From an uncultured Coprococcus sp. (lineage in GTDB: Bacteria; Bacillota; Clostridia; Lachnospirales; Lachnospiraceae): 18,111 nt of DNA. The stretch covers positions 1 through 18,111 of the forward strand of contig URJU01000024.1 in the NCBI GenBank assembly GCA_900548315.1, read 5' to 3'. The stretch's first letter is position 1, and each line of letters begins with the position of its first letter. This document shows positions 1 through 8,316 of this stretch, piece by piece. The translations under genes were made by a program, and so were the position numbers. The notes beneath the pieces are model-generated. The model worked only from the letters and a program-made list of their open reading frames with translations, made no database searches and was not told where the DNA came from.

Positions 1-719
1 ATGCTGATATGGTACAGGAAAGTGATTATGCGGATTACGTGAAGGCGTTTGGCGGTGTGTATCCTGCACAGGAAGCTGGCATAGAAGATGGAGATACGGT
101 CCTCAAGATAGGCGGAAGCAGTATAAAGAACTTCAGAGAGTTACAGATATACCTTGAGATCTATGGTGACGGATCACCGATTGATCTTGAACTTAAGCGG
201 TCGGATGGAACTGTGTATGACACTACGGTATATCCGGTTAAGACAGATAATGGTTATAAAATTGGAATAATAGGCAGTGGAAATGTGCTTCCAAAGAACT
301 TTGGCGAGCTGATGAAGTATTCAGCGTACGAGGTGCGATATTGGGTGAAGGCGACATTCCTGAGCCTCAAGCTCATCGTCACAAGACAGGTAAGTTCTGA
401 GGATGTATCGGGACCTGTGGGAGTTGCAAAGAGTATGAATGATACATTCAATGAGGCAGCTAAGATAGATTTCTTTACCGTAGTGCTGAATTGGATGAAC
501 TATATCGTGCTGCTCTCGGCAAACCTTGGCATCATGAACATGCTGCCGATACCGGGACTCGACGGAGGAAGATTTCTATTCCTGCTCATAGAGCTTATAA
601 CCAGACGGAAGGTTCCGCGGGAAAAGGAGAATATAGTTACCGTGATAGGTTTTGTTCTGGTCATGATACTCATGGTAGTAATTTTGTTCAATGATATAAA
701 GAATGTATTTTTTACTTAG
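1..719 (+). CDS. rseP: RIP metalloprotease RseP, C-terminal part (5' end outside window)
   Basis: Site-2 protease of the inner membrane that cleaves transmembrane segments of membrane-bound regulators such as anti-sigma factors. The reading frame is open to the left edge, so the N-terminal HExxH zinc motif is missing from view. Numbering from the Met at 9, a PDZ domain spans about residues 14-75 (GGVYPAQEAGIEDGD, then a beta-rich segment). The conserved second metal-ligand motif NMLPIPGLDGG lies at 177-187 (537-569), and a hydrophobic membrane helix of about 20 residues lies near the C terminus. A single PDZ domain is usual for Gram-positive members. It is followed after 86 bases by ispG, a common clostridial order in which dxr often precedes rseP. 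The family call is firm; the symbol rasP or yluC is used in Bacillus. Confidence 0.93.
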   Translation, partial: ADMVQESDYADYVKAFGGVYPAQEAGIEDGDTVLKIGGSSIKNFRELQIYLEIYGDGSPIDLELKRSDGTVYDTTVYPVKTDNGYKIGIIGSGNVLPKNFGELMKYSAYEVRYWVKATFLSLKLIVTRQVSSEDVSGPVGVAKSMNDTFNEAAKIDFFTVVLNWMNYIVLLSANLGIMNMLPIPGLDGGRFLFLLIELITRRKVPREKENIVTVIGFVLVMILMVVILFNDIKNVFFT

Positions 720-760
720 CGTAGGCCATTTGCGCTGAAAAAGACAATAGAAATATAGTA

Positions 761-805
761 GGAGGAAGACGCCGGTGCCGTAACGGTACTGGCGTTTATG
801 GATAT
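761..805 (+). promoter_or_regulatory. Shine-Dalgarno plus stem-loop in the ispG translation initiation region
   Basis: GGAGGA at 761-766 is the only good ribosome binding site before ispG, but it lies 39 bases from the ATG at 806. The bases between contain a hairpin: 769-780 pair with 784-795 (12 pairs including two G-U, triloop UAA), extendable by two weak pairs to 767-797. Folding this out leaves 8 to 12 bases between GGAGGA and the start codon. No U-tract follows, so a terminator is unlikely. A three-codon reading frame (ATG at 798, stop TGA at 807-809) overlaps the ispG start codon as ATGA. The pairing is seen directly; the effect on translation is inference. Confidence 0.6.
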
Positions 806-1855
806 ATGAAGACAAGAGAGATTCGTATTGGCGACAGAGTGATAGGCGGAGGAAATCCAATACTCATACAGTCGATGACAAACACTCACACAAGCGATGT
901 GGAGGCAACGGTTGCCCAGATTCTGCAGCTGGAGAAAGCTGGCTGTGACATAATCAGATGTACCATAAATGATGAGGCAGCAGCCGATGCTGTTCCGGAG
1001 ATCAAAAAAAGGATACACATACCACTTGTCGGAGACATACATTTTGACTACAGGCTGGCTATAAAGGCGATAGAGAACGGCGTTGACAAGATAAGGATAA
1101 ATCCGGGAAATATAGGTGGTCAGCAGAATCTTGCCAAGGTCGTTGAGGCTGCAAAAAGAAGAGATATACCTATACGAGTGGGTGTAAACAGCGGTTCTCT
1201 GGAGAAAAATCTGGTGGAGAAATATGGCGGAGTGACTGCCGAGGGTATAGTTGAGAGCGCACTGGATAAGGTGCGCATGATAGAGGAGCTGGATTATCAC
1301 AATATTGTTATCAGCATTAAATCTTCTGATGTAATGATGTGTGTGAAGGCTCATGAATTAATTGCGGATAAGACGGATTATCCTCTTCATGTGGGAATAA
1401 CCGAGTCAGGCACAGTGACAAGAGGCAACATAAAGTCATCCGTGGGACTTGGAATAATACTGCATGAGGGAATAGGTGATACAATAAGAGTATCACTCAC
1501 CGGAGACCCGGTGGATGAGATATTGTCGGCAAAGTTGATACTCAAAGCATTGGGACTCAGAACAGGCGGTGTAGAACTCGTATCCTGTCCAACCTGCGGA
1601 AGAACGGAGATAGATCTCATAGGGCTTGCGAATAAGGTAGAAAAACTTGTGTCTGACTATGATCATTTGAATATTAAGGTCGCTGTTATGGGATGCGTTG
1701 TGAACGGTCCGGGCGAGGCTAAGGAGGCAGATCTTGGAATAGCAGGGGGAAAGGGCTGTGGACTCCTGATAAAGAAAGGACAGGTTGTTGGAAAACTAAG
1801 CGAGGACGAATTTATACCGGCTCTCAAACGCGAATTAGATAATTGGAGTGAGTAG
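806..1855 (+). CDS. ispG: 4-hydroxy-3-methylbut-2-enyl-diphosphate synthase IspG
   Basis: Cytoplasmic [4Fe-4S] enzyme of the MEP isoprenoid pathway. It reductively converts 2-C-methyl-D-erythritol 2,4-cyclodiphosphate to HMBPP, using flavodoxin or ferredoxin electrons. The 349 residues fit the short bacterial class without a middle insert. The N-terminal TIM-barrel half carries the family signature NPILIQSMTNT (about residues 17-27). The three cluster cysteines are at C261 and C264 (CPTC) and C297 (MGCVVNGPGE), with the conserved glutamate just after. The start is the ATG at 806, the only sensible start in frame and matching family N termini; its Shine-Dalgarno is displaced by a hairpin (see the separate entry). 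The stop is one base before the probable polC start, which suggests translational coupling. Confidence 0.96.
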   Translation: MKTREIRIGDRVIGGGNPILIQSMTNTHTSDVEATVAQILQLEKAGCDIIRCTINDEAAADAVPEIKKRIHIPLVGDIHFDYRLAIKAIENGVDKIRINPGNIGGQQNLAKVVEAAKRRDIPIRVGVNSGSLEKNLVEKYGGVTAEGIVESALDKVRMIEELDYHNIVISIKSSDVMMCVKAHELIADKTDYPLHVGITESGTVTRGNIKSSVGLGIILHEGIGDTIRVSLTGDPVDEILSAKLILKALGLRTGGVELVSCPTCGRTEIDLIGLANKVEKLVSDYDHLNIKVAVMGCVVNGPGEAKEADLGIAGGKGCGLLIKKGQVVGKLSEDEFIPALKRELDNWSE

Positions 1856-1856
1856 A

Positions 1857-4800
1857 TTGAATAACAACGATGATTCAATTTTAAAACAGGAAAATATAGA
1901 TGAGATATACGCACAGGAGATACAGGATGCCAGGGCATATGAGGCACAGATGTATGAGGAACGGTTACATGAGGAACAGATGCAGTCTCTCATGTACAGT
2001 GATGACGCAAACTGGCAGATCCAGGATGAACCTGTAGATGCAGGTGAAATAACGGATGACAGCAGACCGGTAGATGACAGCAAACCAGTGCAGGCAGAGC
2101 AGGACAGACAGTTGTTTTTTGATGTGTTTGAAGGTCTTGAGATGACAAGGGAGCTTGATGGTCTGTTTCGGGAAGAGGTATATGTAACCAGAGTTGTCAT
2201 TATAGAGAGCAAAGAAATTTTGCAGGTCGATATAAGTTCAAGACATATAATAAGCCGTCCCAATATAGAAAAGGCTGAGGAGGAACTCAGAAGACATCTG
2301 TTTGGCAAGAGACGTTTCACAGTACAGATAATGGAGCACTATGATCTGTCTACGCAGTATAATCTTGAGGCTATAGTAAAGGCATATGAGAAGAGTATCC
2401 TCTATGACATCAGGTCATTCAGCAATGTCGGATACAGGTTGATATCCAGATCTATAGGTGATTGGTACTGTGATGAGGATGTTATCACGATAGCTATCGA
2501 GGACAGTAAGATTGCGCATATTCATGCAGACAAGATAAAGCATTACTTGGAGAAAATGTTCCAGGACAGATTTGACATGAGTGTGAATGTGGCATTTGAG
2601 TTTAATGAGGCGGATAAGGAGAAACTCCGCCGTGCTAGTGCCCTCGTGGAACAGCAGAAGATAGATGCTATCTTGAGCAATCTGAGAGATCATGGAGATA
2701 TCATTGTAGATGGGCAGGCTGTGGGCAAGGAGCAGCTTGCAGTGAGCAAGAGTGCTGATAAGAAATCCGGAGAGCAGAAACCAGAGACAAAGCCAGCTGC
2801 ATCCGCTGGAGATAATGGTCAGAAAACTAACGGCAAGGAGACATTTGGAAGAAGAAAGAGATATTCGGATGATCCAGATGTGTTCATAGGAAGAGATGTA
2901 GAAGGACAGCTGCTTGAGATATCAAGCATCAATGATGGTATAGGAGAGGTTGTCATCCACGGTCAGATCATGAGTACGGAGGAGAGAGAACTCCGTAACG
3001 GCAAGATCATCCTGACAGGATATATCACGGACTTTACTGATACCATAGGTTTCAAGATGTTCTGTAGCCCGGAGGACATGGAGGTTTACCGCGAAGAGAT
3101 CCAGAATGGGAAGTTTTACAGGATGAAAGGACTCGCTGAGTTTGATACATATGCGAAGGAAGTTATGATATGCAGAGTACTTGGAATGAAACATATACAG
3201 GATTTCCGCGTGCCTCGAATGGATACATATCCAGAAAAACGAGTTGAACTTCACATGCATACCAAAATGAGTGAGATGGACAGCGTTGTAGACATAGAGA
3301 CGATAGTCAAGCGTGCCAGCGACTGGGGGCACCCTGCCATAGCTATCACTGATCACGGTGTGGTTCAGGCGTTCCCTATAGCCAATCACACAAAGGGGCT
3401 CAGAAAAGATTTCAAGATAATATACGGTGTCGAGGGATACTTTGTAGATGATCTCAAAGATCTGGTCAAGAATTCCAGAAACCAGAGTCTTGATTCAGAA
3501 TATGTAGTATTTGATATAGAAACGACAGGACTTTCCAAGAAACACAATAAGATCATAGAGATAGGTGCGGTCAAGGTGAAGGACGGCGAGGTTGTTGACA
3601 CGTTCTCAGAGTTTATCAACCCAGGCGTTCCGATCCCATACCAGATAGAGCAGCTCACATCAATAAACGATGATATGGTAAAGGATGCACCTATGTATGA
3701 TGTCATAGTTCCGAGATTTGTGGAGTTCTGCGGTGATGACATAGTGGTAGCACACAATGCATCTTTTGACACGGGATTTGTAAAGAAGAATGCGGAGGAA
3801 CTGGGACTGAGGTTCGACAATACAGTTCTGGACACTATGACTCTCAGCCACATACTTTTGCCGGAGCTTGGCAAATTTACTCTGGACAGAGTGTGTAAGG
3901 AACTTAAGGTTGTCAATGCCCATCACCACAGGGCTATAGATGATGCAGAGGCTACATCAAAGGTGTTCTTCAAGCTCCTTGATATGCTGAAGGAGAGGGA
4001 TGTCAAGACCATGGATGATCTGAATGTCCTCGGAAGTACGTCACCTGATGCCATAAAAAAGGACAAGACATACCATGGAATCATCCTTGCAAAGAATGAG
4101 ATCGGCAGGGTCAATCTGTACAGGCTCATCTCTGAGTCACATCTTACGTATTTTGCGAGAAGACCGCGTATGCCGATGAGTCTCATCAACAAATACAGGG
4201 AGGGCCTGATACTGGGTTCTGCCTGCGAGGCGGGAGAGCTGTTCAGAGCCATCGTTGACGATGCTTCCGATGAAGAGATAGTGAGACTGGTAAACTGGTT
4301 TGACTACCTGGAGATACAGCCTCTTGGCAACAATGAGTTCATGACAAGGGATACTAGAAATCCAAAGACCATGGACGATCTGATAGAGTACAACAAGAGG
4401 ATAGTGGAGCTTGGCGAGATGTTCAACAAGCCAGTTGTCGCTACATGTGATGTCCATTTCCTGAATCCGGAGGACTATATATATAGAGCGATAATCATGA
4501 AGAGCAAGGGATTTGACGATGCGGACATGCAGCCGCCACTCTACTTCAGGACAACGGAGGAGATGCTGGCAGAATTCCAGTATCTTGGAAGTGACAAGGC
4601 ACGAGAAGTAGTCATAACCAACACCAACATGATAGCTGACATGGTGGAGAGGATTGAACCGGTGAGACCTGATAAGGCACCGCCAATAATCGAGAATTCG
4701 GATCAGACACTTACTGATATATGTTACACGAAGGCGCATGAGATATATGGTCCTGAGCTTCCACCGCAGGTTCAGGAGAGACTGGACAGGGAGCTACACT

Positions 4801-6674
4801 CCATCATCTCAAATGGATTCGCGGTTATGTACATAATTGCACAGAAACTTGTGTGGGATTCAAATGACCACGGATATCTGGTTGGTTCGCGAGGTTCGGT
4901 CGGCTCTTCATTTGTCGCGACAATGGCCGGTATCACGGAGGTTAATCCTCTGTCGGCGCACTATATATGTCCGAAGTGCCATTTTGTAGATTTTGACTCG
5001 GAGCTTGTAAAGTCGTATTCAGGAATGAGCGGATGCGATATGCCGGACAGAGACTGTCCAAAGTGCGGAACTCCACTCATAAAGGAGGGACACGATATAC
5101 CATTCGAAACCTTCCTTGGATTTAACGGAGACAAGGAGCCTGATATCGACCTGAACTTCTCAGGAGAGTATCAGTCGAAGGCACACGCATACACCGAGGT
5201 TCTTTTTGGTAAGGGAAAGGCGTTTAAGGCTGGTACTGTAGGCGGTGTCGCGGAAAAGACAGCATTTGGATATGTGTACAATTATTTTAAGGATCACTCC
5301 AAAGAAGCCCTGCTGGCAGAGGCTAAGGCATCCGGAATGGATGAAAAGGCTGCCAAGAAGTATGCCGAGGAGAACGCAACGGTGACAAAGAGGAGATGTG
5401 AGATGGAGCGTCTTGCTCTAGGCTGTACAGGTGTCAGAAGGACCACCGGACAGCACCCGGGCGGTATGATAGTTCTTCCGAGACATGAGGAGATATATTC
5501 ATTTACCCCTATACAGCATCCGGCAAATGATGTGACATCGGATATCATCACATCACACTTTGAGTACCATTCCATTGATCATAATCTGCTGAAACTCGAT
5601 ATCCTTGGACATGATGATCCGACCATGATCAGACGTCTGGAGGATCTGACGGGACTGGACGCCACGAAGATAAGACTTGATGACAAGGATGTCATGGAGC
5701 TATTCCACAGCACGAAGTCTCTGGGAATCACCCCGGAGGATATCAACGGAATACCGCTTGGAAGTCTGGGTGTACCGGAGTTCGGAACTGACTTTGCCAT
5801 GCAGATGCTTATAGATGCAAAGCCTACATGTTTCTCAGACCTTGTGCGAATAGCAGGTCTGGCACATGGAACCGATGTATGGCTGGGCAACGCGCAGGAA
5901 CTCATCAAGTCGGGCAAGTGTACCATATCGACAGCCATCTGCTGCCGTGATGATATCATGGTGTATCTGATACACATGGGACTTGATGCCGGACTTGCCT
6001 TCAACATCATGGAGAAGGTTCGTAAGGGAATAGTTGCCAAGGGTAAATGTGACAAATGGGAGGATTGGAAGGCTGAGATGGCAGCCCACGGAGTGCCTGA
6101 CTGGTACGTGTGGTCGTGTCAGAAGATCAAGTACATGTTCCCGAAGGCCCATGCTGCGGCATATGTCATGATGGCGTGGAGAATTGCATGGTTCAAGGTC
6201 AATTATCCGCTTGAGTACTATACGGCATTCTTCAGTATCAGAGCTGATGATTTCAGCTACGAGATGATGTGCTTTGGCAAGGAGAGAGTTCTCTTCCATA
6301 TCAATGAGATAAGCAAGGTGGACAAGAACAAGAGATCAGCCAAGGACGAGGGCAAGCTCAAGGATCTGAAGATAGTTCTCGAGATGTACGCAAGGGGCTA
6401 CGACTTTGTCCCTATAGATATATACAAGGCGAAAGCCGACAGATTCCAGATAATAGACGGCAAGATCATGCCATCCTTTGCATCCATAGAAGGAATGGGA
6501 GAGAAGGCTGCCCAGCAGCTCTACGAGGCAGCTCAGAAGGGACCGTTCCTCTCCAAGGAGGAGATAAATGAGCGTGCAAAGATAGGCAAGGGAACCATCG
6601 AGAAGATGAGCGAGCTTGGAATCTTGGACGGAATGCCTGAGACAAATCAGCTTTCACTGTTTGACTTTATGTAA
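1857..6674 (+). CDS. polC: DNA polymerase III alpha subunit, PolC type
   Basis: Replicative polymerase of low-GC Gram-positives with built-in 3'-5' proofreading. I chose the TTG at 1857 because GGAG at 1845-1848 sits 8 bases upstream; the GTG at 1848 overlaps that site and has none of its own. The product is 1605 residues. Domains: an acidic, Met/Glu/Gln-rich leader (1-84); the PolC N-terminal domain starting near FFDVF (87-91); a low-complexity linker near 300-330; an OB fold; a PHP domain from about 462 (HMH at 466-468, later TDHG); a DnaQ-like exonuclease from about 549 (DIETTG at 553, AHNASFD, HRAIDDAE); a four-cysteine zinc site from C1038; palm aspartates in PDIDLNFSG (D1096, D1098). 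The C terminus ends in QLSLFDF, a beta-clamp binding motif. It is longer than the roughly 1430-1470 residues usual for the family, mainly through the N-terminal leader. Follows ispG directly. Confidence 0.97.
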   Translation: MNNNDDSILKQENIDEIYAQEIQDARAYEAQMYEERLHEEQMQSLMYSDDANWQIQDEPVDAGEITDDSRPVDDSKPVQAEQDRQLFFDVFEGLEMTRELDGLFREEVYVTRVVIIESKEILQVDISSRHIISRPNIEKAEEELRRHLFGKRRFTVQIMEHYDLSTQYNLEAIVKAYEKSILYDIRSFSNVGYRLISRSIGDWYCDEDVITIAIEDSKIAHIHADKIKHYLEKMFQDRFDMSVNVAFEFNEADKEKLRRASALVEQQKIDAILSNLRDHGDIIVDGQAVGKEQLAVSKSADKKSGEQKPETKPAASAGDNGQKTNGKETFGRRKRYSDDPDVFIGRDVEGQLLEISSINDGIGEVVIHGQIMSTEERELRNGKIILTGYITDFTDTIGFKMFCSPEDMEVYREEIQNGKFYRMKGLAEFDTYAKEVMICRVLGMKHIQDFRVPRMDTYPEKRVELHMHTKMSEMDSVVDIETIVKRASDWGHPAIAITDHGVVQAFPIANHTKGLRKDFKIIYGVEGYFVDDLKDLVKNSRNQSLDSEYVVFDIETTGLSKKHNKIIEIGAVKVKDGEVVDTFSEFINPGVPIPYQIEQLTSINDDMVKDAPMYDVIVPRFVEFCGDDIVVAHNASFDTGFVKKNAEELGLRFDNTVLDTMTLSHILLPELGKFTLDRVCKELKVVNAHHHRAIDDAEATSKVFFKLLDMLKERDVKTMDDLNVLGSTSPDAIKKDKTYHGIILAKNEIGRVNLYRLISESHLTYFARRPRMPMSLINKYREGLILGSACEAGELFRAIVDDASDEEIVRLVNWFDYLEIQPLGNNEFMTRDTRNPKTMDDLIEYNKRIVELGEMFNKPVVATCDVHFLNPEDYIYRAIIMKSKGFDDADMQPPLYFRTTEEMLAEFQYLGSDKAREVVITNTNMIADMVERIEPVRPDKAPPIIENSDQTLTDICYTKAHEIYGPELPPQVQERLDRELHSIISNGFAVMYIIAQKLVWDSNDHGYLVGSRGSVGSSFVATMAGITEVNPLSAHYICPKCHFVDFDSELVKSYSGMSGCDMPDRDCPKCGTPLIKEGHDIPFETFLGFNGDKEPDIDLNFSGEYQSKAHAYTEVLFGKGKAFKAGTVGGVAEKTAFGYVYNYFKDHSKEALLAEAKASGMDEKAAKKYAEENATVTKRRCEMERLALGCTGVRRTTGQHPGGMIVLPRHEEIYSFTPIQHPANDVTSDIITSHFEYHSIDHNLLKLDILGHDDPTMIRRLEDLTGLDATKIRLDDKDVMELFHSTKSLGITPEDINGIPLGSLGVPEFGTDFAMQMLIDAKPTCFSDLVRIAGLAHGTDVWLGNAQELIKSGKCTISTAICCRDDIMVYLIHMGLDAGLAFNIMEKVRKGIVAKGKCDKWEDWKAEMAAHGVPDWYVWSCQKIKYMFPKAHAAAYVMMAWRIAWFKVNYPLEYYTAFFSIRADDFSYEMMCFGKERVLFHINEISKVDKNKRSAKDEGKLKDLKIVLEMYARGYDFVPIDIYKAKADRFQIIDGKIMPSFASIEGMGEKAAQQLYEAAQKGPFLSKEEINERAKIGKGTIEKMSELGILDGMPETNQLSLFDFM

Positions 6675-6734
6675 CATAGAAACCATGCTTAATAAGGGCA
6701 GACAAAAAACTTACAAAATATATAAAAAAAGTGC

Positions 6735-6763
6735 TTGCATTCTTGTTCCGTTTCTGTTATATT
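6735..6763 (+). promoter_or_regulatory. Sigma-70/SigA-type promoter for the tRNA-Glu gene
   Basis: TTGCAT (6735-6740) and TATATT (6758-6763) are separated by exactly 17 bases, close to the vegetative consensus. Transcription would start near 6770, about 34 bases before the tRNA 5' end. No terminator is evident between the polC stop and this promoter, so polC transcripts may also read into the tRNA. Confidence 0.75.
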
Positions 6764-6803
6764 AAACAGGTCGCAAGCGTAGCGGCAAGATACAAGCACT
6801 TAT

Positions 6804-6875
6804 GGTTCGTTGGTCAAGCGGCTAAGACGTCGCCCTCTCACGGCGAAAACAGGGGTTCGATTCCCCTACGAACTG
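6804..6875 (+). tRNA. tRNA-Glu, anticodon CUC
   Basis: A complete 72-base cloverleaf. The acceptor stem pairs 6804-6810 with 6868-6874, with a G-U wobble at the first pair (6804/6874) and G6875 as discriminator. The D arm GTC...GAC, the anticodon stem TCGCC/GGCGA around the loop CTCTCAC, and the T arm AGGGG-TTCGATT-CCCCT are all intact. The anticodon CTC reads GAG. CCA is not encoded (GCTA follows), so it must be added. It has its own promoter and a strong terminator, so it is a monocistronic unit. Glu-tRNA serves translation and, in organisms with HemA, tetrapyrrole synthesis. A UUC isoacceptor should exist elsewhere in the genome. Confidence 0.95.
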
Positions 6876-6877
6876 CT

Positions 6878-6912
6878 AAAAGCTGAAATCATTATGATTT
6901 CAGCTTTTTTTT
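6878..6912 (+). terminator. Rho-independent terminator of tRNA-Glu
   Basis: AGCTGAAATCA and TGATTTCAGCT form an 11-pair stem with loop TTA (6881-6905), followed by eight T residues (6905-6912). An AAAA run on the left side gives a short U-tract on the opposite strand, so it may also stop transcription arriving from the minus-strand gene at 7054-8286. Confidence 0.9.
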
Positions 6913-6948
6913 GTGTTGCGCGCCATGGGCGCGCTATCCAGAGCAAAA

Positions 6949-7031
6949 CCAAACAAAAGGAGTGCATGCCCTTTATATGTAAAATCTATGTAAAAGGTGC
7001 CTGACCCCATATGCCAGACCCCTTTGTTTGG
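6949..7031. repeat. Inverted-repeat-bounded, REP-like intergenic element
   Basis: The 83-base stretch is bounded by CCAAACAAAAGG (6949-6960) and CCTTTGTTTGG (7021-7031), which are inverted copies apart from one missing base. Inside are a direct repeat TATGTAAAA (6976-6984 and 6987-6995) and a pair of 11-mers TGCC[T/A]GACCCC (6998-7008 and 7012-7022). No gene fits here. It lies between the tRNA terminator and the end of the minus-strand gene. Resemblance to dispersed REP or MITE-like units is an impression from the layout; copy number elsewhere in the genome is unknown. On the minus strand the second arm runs into TTTT, so it could also be a weak terminator. Confidence 0.4.
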
Positions 7032-7053
7032 CGGACAGAGATCACATATAATT

Positions 7054-8286
7054 CTACACATTCTCTGCAATCTTGGTAACGCCCACATATATCTGGGAAA
7101 TCTTATACCATGTTTTGTAATCCGTTACACCCGTTGCCGGAAGATTGAATATCTGTTGGAAGTTCTTCACGGCATCTGCAGTGTTCTGACCATATACCCC
7201 ATCTACCGCTATGGAGCCAATAGCAGGGTAGTTTAGTGCTATACGGGCAAGTTGGCGCTGCAGCTGATCTACCTTGTCGCCGCTTGAGCCTAAGGTGAGA
7301 TCATAGCCGGGATAGGATGAGGGGATTCCCGATATTGTCTCAGAGGTGTTGATGTAAAGATTGTCTCCGTAGTAGTAGCGAAGGATCTGGATGGCGGAGA
7401 GTCCGTCATCGGCCAATGATTTTGACCCCCACTGGGTCATCCAGCCGGGACAGGACACACGTCTGCCATCGCAATACTGTGTGAACAGAGGCTGTGTGAC
7501 GTTCGGTTTTGAAAGATAACTTGCGAACATCTCATCTACTACTTGGGATATATTTTCAAATATAGTAGCATTGTATACCCATTTCTGGTCAAATGCCGTG
7601 TTGCTGGTTATGGTGAAGTCATAGCCTTTACCCCGATACCATTCCGTGTACACTCGGTTTAGGGTAAATGACTGTATCGCAAGAACATTTGCGCGGATAG
7701 CGGCATCGGGCCAGGTTGAATATATCTCATTGCAGGCAACGTTCTTTATGTAGTCTTTATATGGGACATAGTAATCTTTGGCGGTGGAGTCTGTCGGCGT
7801 ACCGTCATGGACAACGATCGTCTCAGGGACAACAACACGGCTCAGAACTATGCCGCCGGATGGATTCACAGGTTTTATCATGTCCTCGGCAATCTTTGGA
7901 GGATACTGTTCCCAGAGAGTATGCGCATCAAGAACAGTTGGAGAGTCCGGACTTCCGTCCTCGGGGGTGAGCTCAATGTTCTGTATTCCATTTTCACCGG
8001 AGAAGATCTGCACTCCGGATATAAAGCGCTCATTGTAGCCTGGGGCATTTACCAGGACGTTGTATTCAGAATAGGGTTGGTTATCGCTCGGCTCCAGACT
8101 GTAGGATACATCAGGAGCGGGAAGTTTCTCATCGATCACGATGCCGTTTTCATCGGTGACAAATTCTTCGGAGACCGAATCAGGCATCCCGGTGGGGCTT
8201 ATATACACAGATGCACCTTGTACAGGGAAGAAATTGTTGTTGGTAATTTGAATTTTTAGTGAACCAACGTTATTTGTAATTGCCAT
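7054..8286 (-). CDS. SpoIID-like domain protein with C-terminal peptidoglycan-binding domain
   Basis: A 410-residue protein of three parts. Residues 1-108 form a beta-rich module resembling carboxypeptidase-regulatory or Cna-B-like folds (GASVYISPTG, VLVNAPGY). Residues 173-310 match SpoIID, a lytic transglycosylase family acting on denuded glycan strands: VPYKDYIKNVACNEIYSTWP, with E187 where the SpoIID catalytic glutamate lies, then ANVLAIQSFTLNR, W..QWGSKSLADDG and ILRYYYGDNLY. Residues about 334-395 are a PG_binding_1 repeat (GDKVDQLQRQL, VDGVYGQNT). The start is firm: TCCTC at 8295-8299 (GAGGA on the coding strand) is 8 bases from the ATG, and an in-frame TAG two codons upstream excludes an N-terminal extension. 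No signal peptide or membrane helix is present, unlike classical SpoIID. It is transcribed against its neighbours and divergently from 8394. A role in spore or cell wall remodelling is inference. Confidence 0.8.
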   Translation of the reverse strand: MAITNNVGSLKIQITNNNFFPVQGASVYISPTGMPDSVSEEFVTDENGIVIDEKLPAPDVSYSLEPSDNQPYSEYNVLVNAPGYNERFISGVQIFSGENGIQNIELTPEDGSPDSPTVLDAHTLWEQYPPKIAEDMIKPVNPSGGIVLSRVVVPETIVVHDGTPTDSTAKDYYVPYKDYIKNVACNEIYSTWPDAAIRANVLAIQSFTLNRVYTEWYRGKGYDFTITSNTAFDQKWVYNATIFENISQVVDEMFASYLSKPNVTQPLFTQYCDGRRVSCPGWMTQWGSKSLADDGLSAIQILRYYYGDNLYINTSETISGIPSSYPGYDLTLGSSGDKVDQLQRQLARIALNYPAIGSIAVDGVYGQNTADAVKNFQQIFNLPATGVTDYKTWYKISQIYVGVTKIAENV

Positions 8287-8316
8287 TTTCTATTTCCTCA
8301 TTTATAATTCTATTCG

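Noticed and set aside
716..1354. A 212-codon minus-strand open frame opposite ispG
   Set aside because: No ribosome binding site, no family resemblance, and it mirrors the codon pattern of ispG.
1848..1850. GTG at 1848 as the polC start
   Set aside because: It overlaps the GGAG that serves the TTG at 1857 and has no Shine-Dalgarno of its own. The difference is only three residues.
6918..6934. GC-rich palindrome GCGCGCC-ATG-GGCGCGC
   Set aside because: A perfect 7-pair hairpin, but with no U-tract, no gene start and an existing strong terminator just before it. I could not assign a role beyond possible help in terminating the minus-strand gene.
6810..7004. A 64-codon open frame across the tRNA
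   Set aside because: It reads through the tRNA body and its terminator, so it is a shadow.
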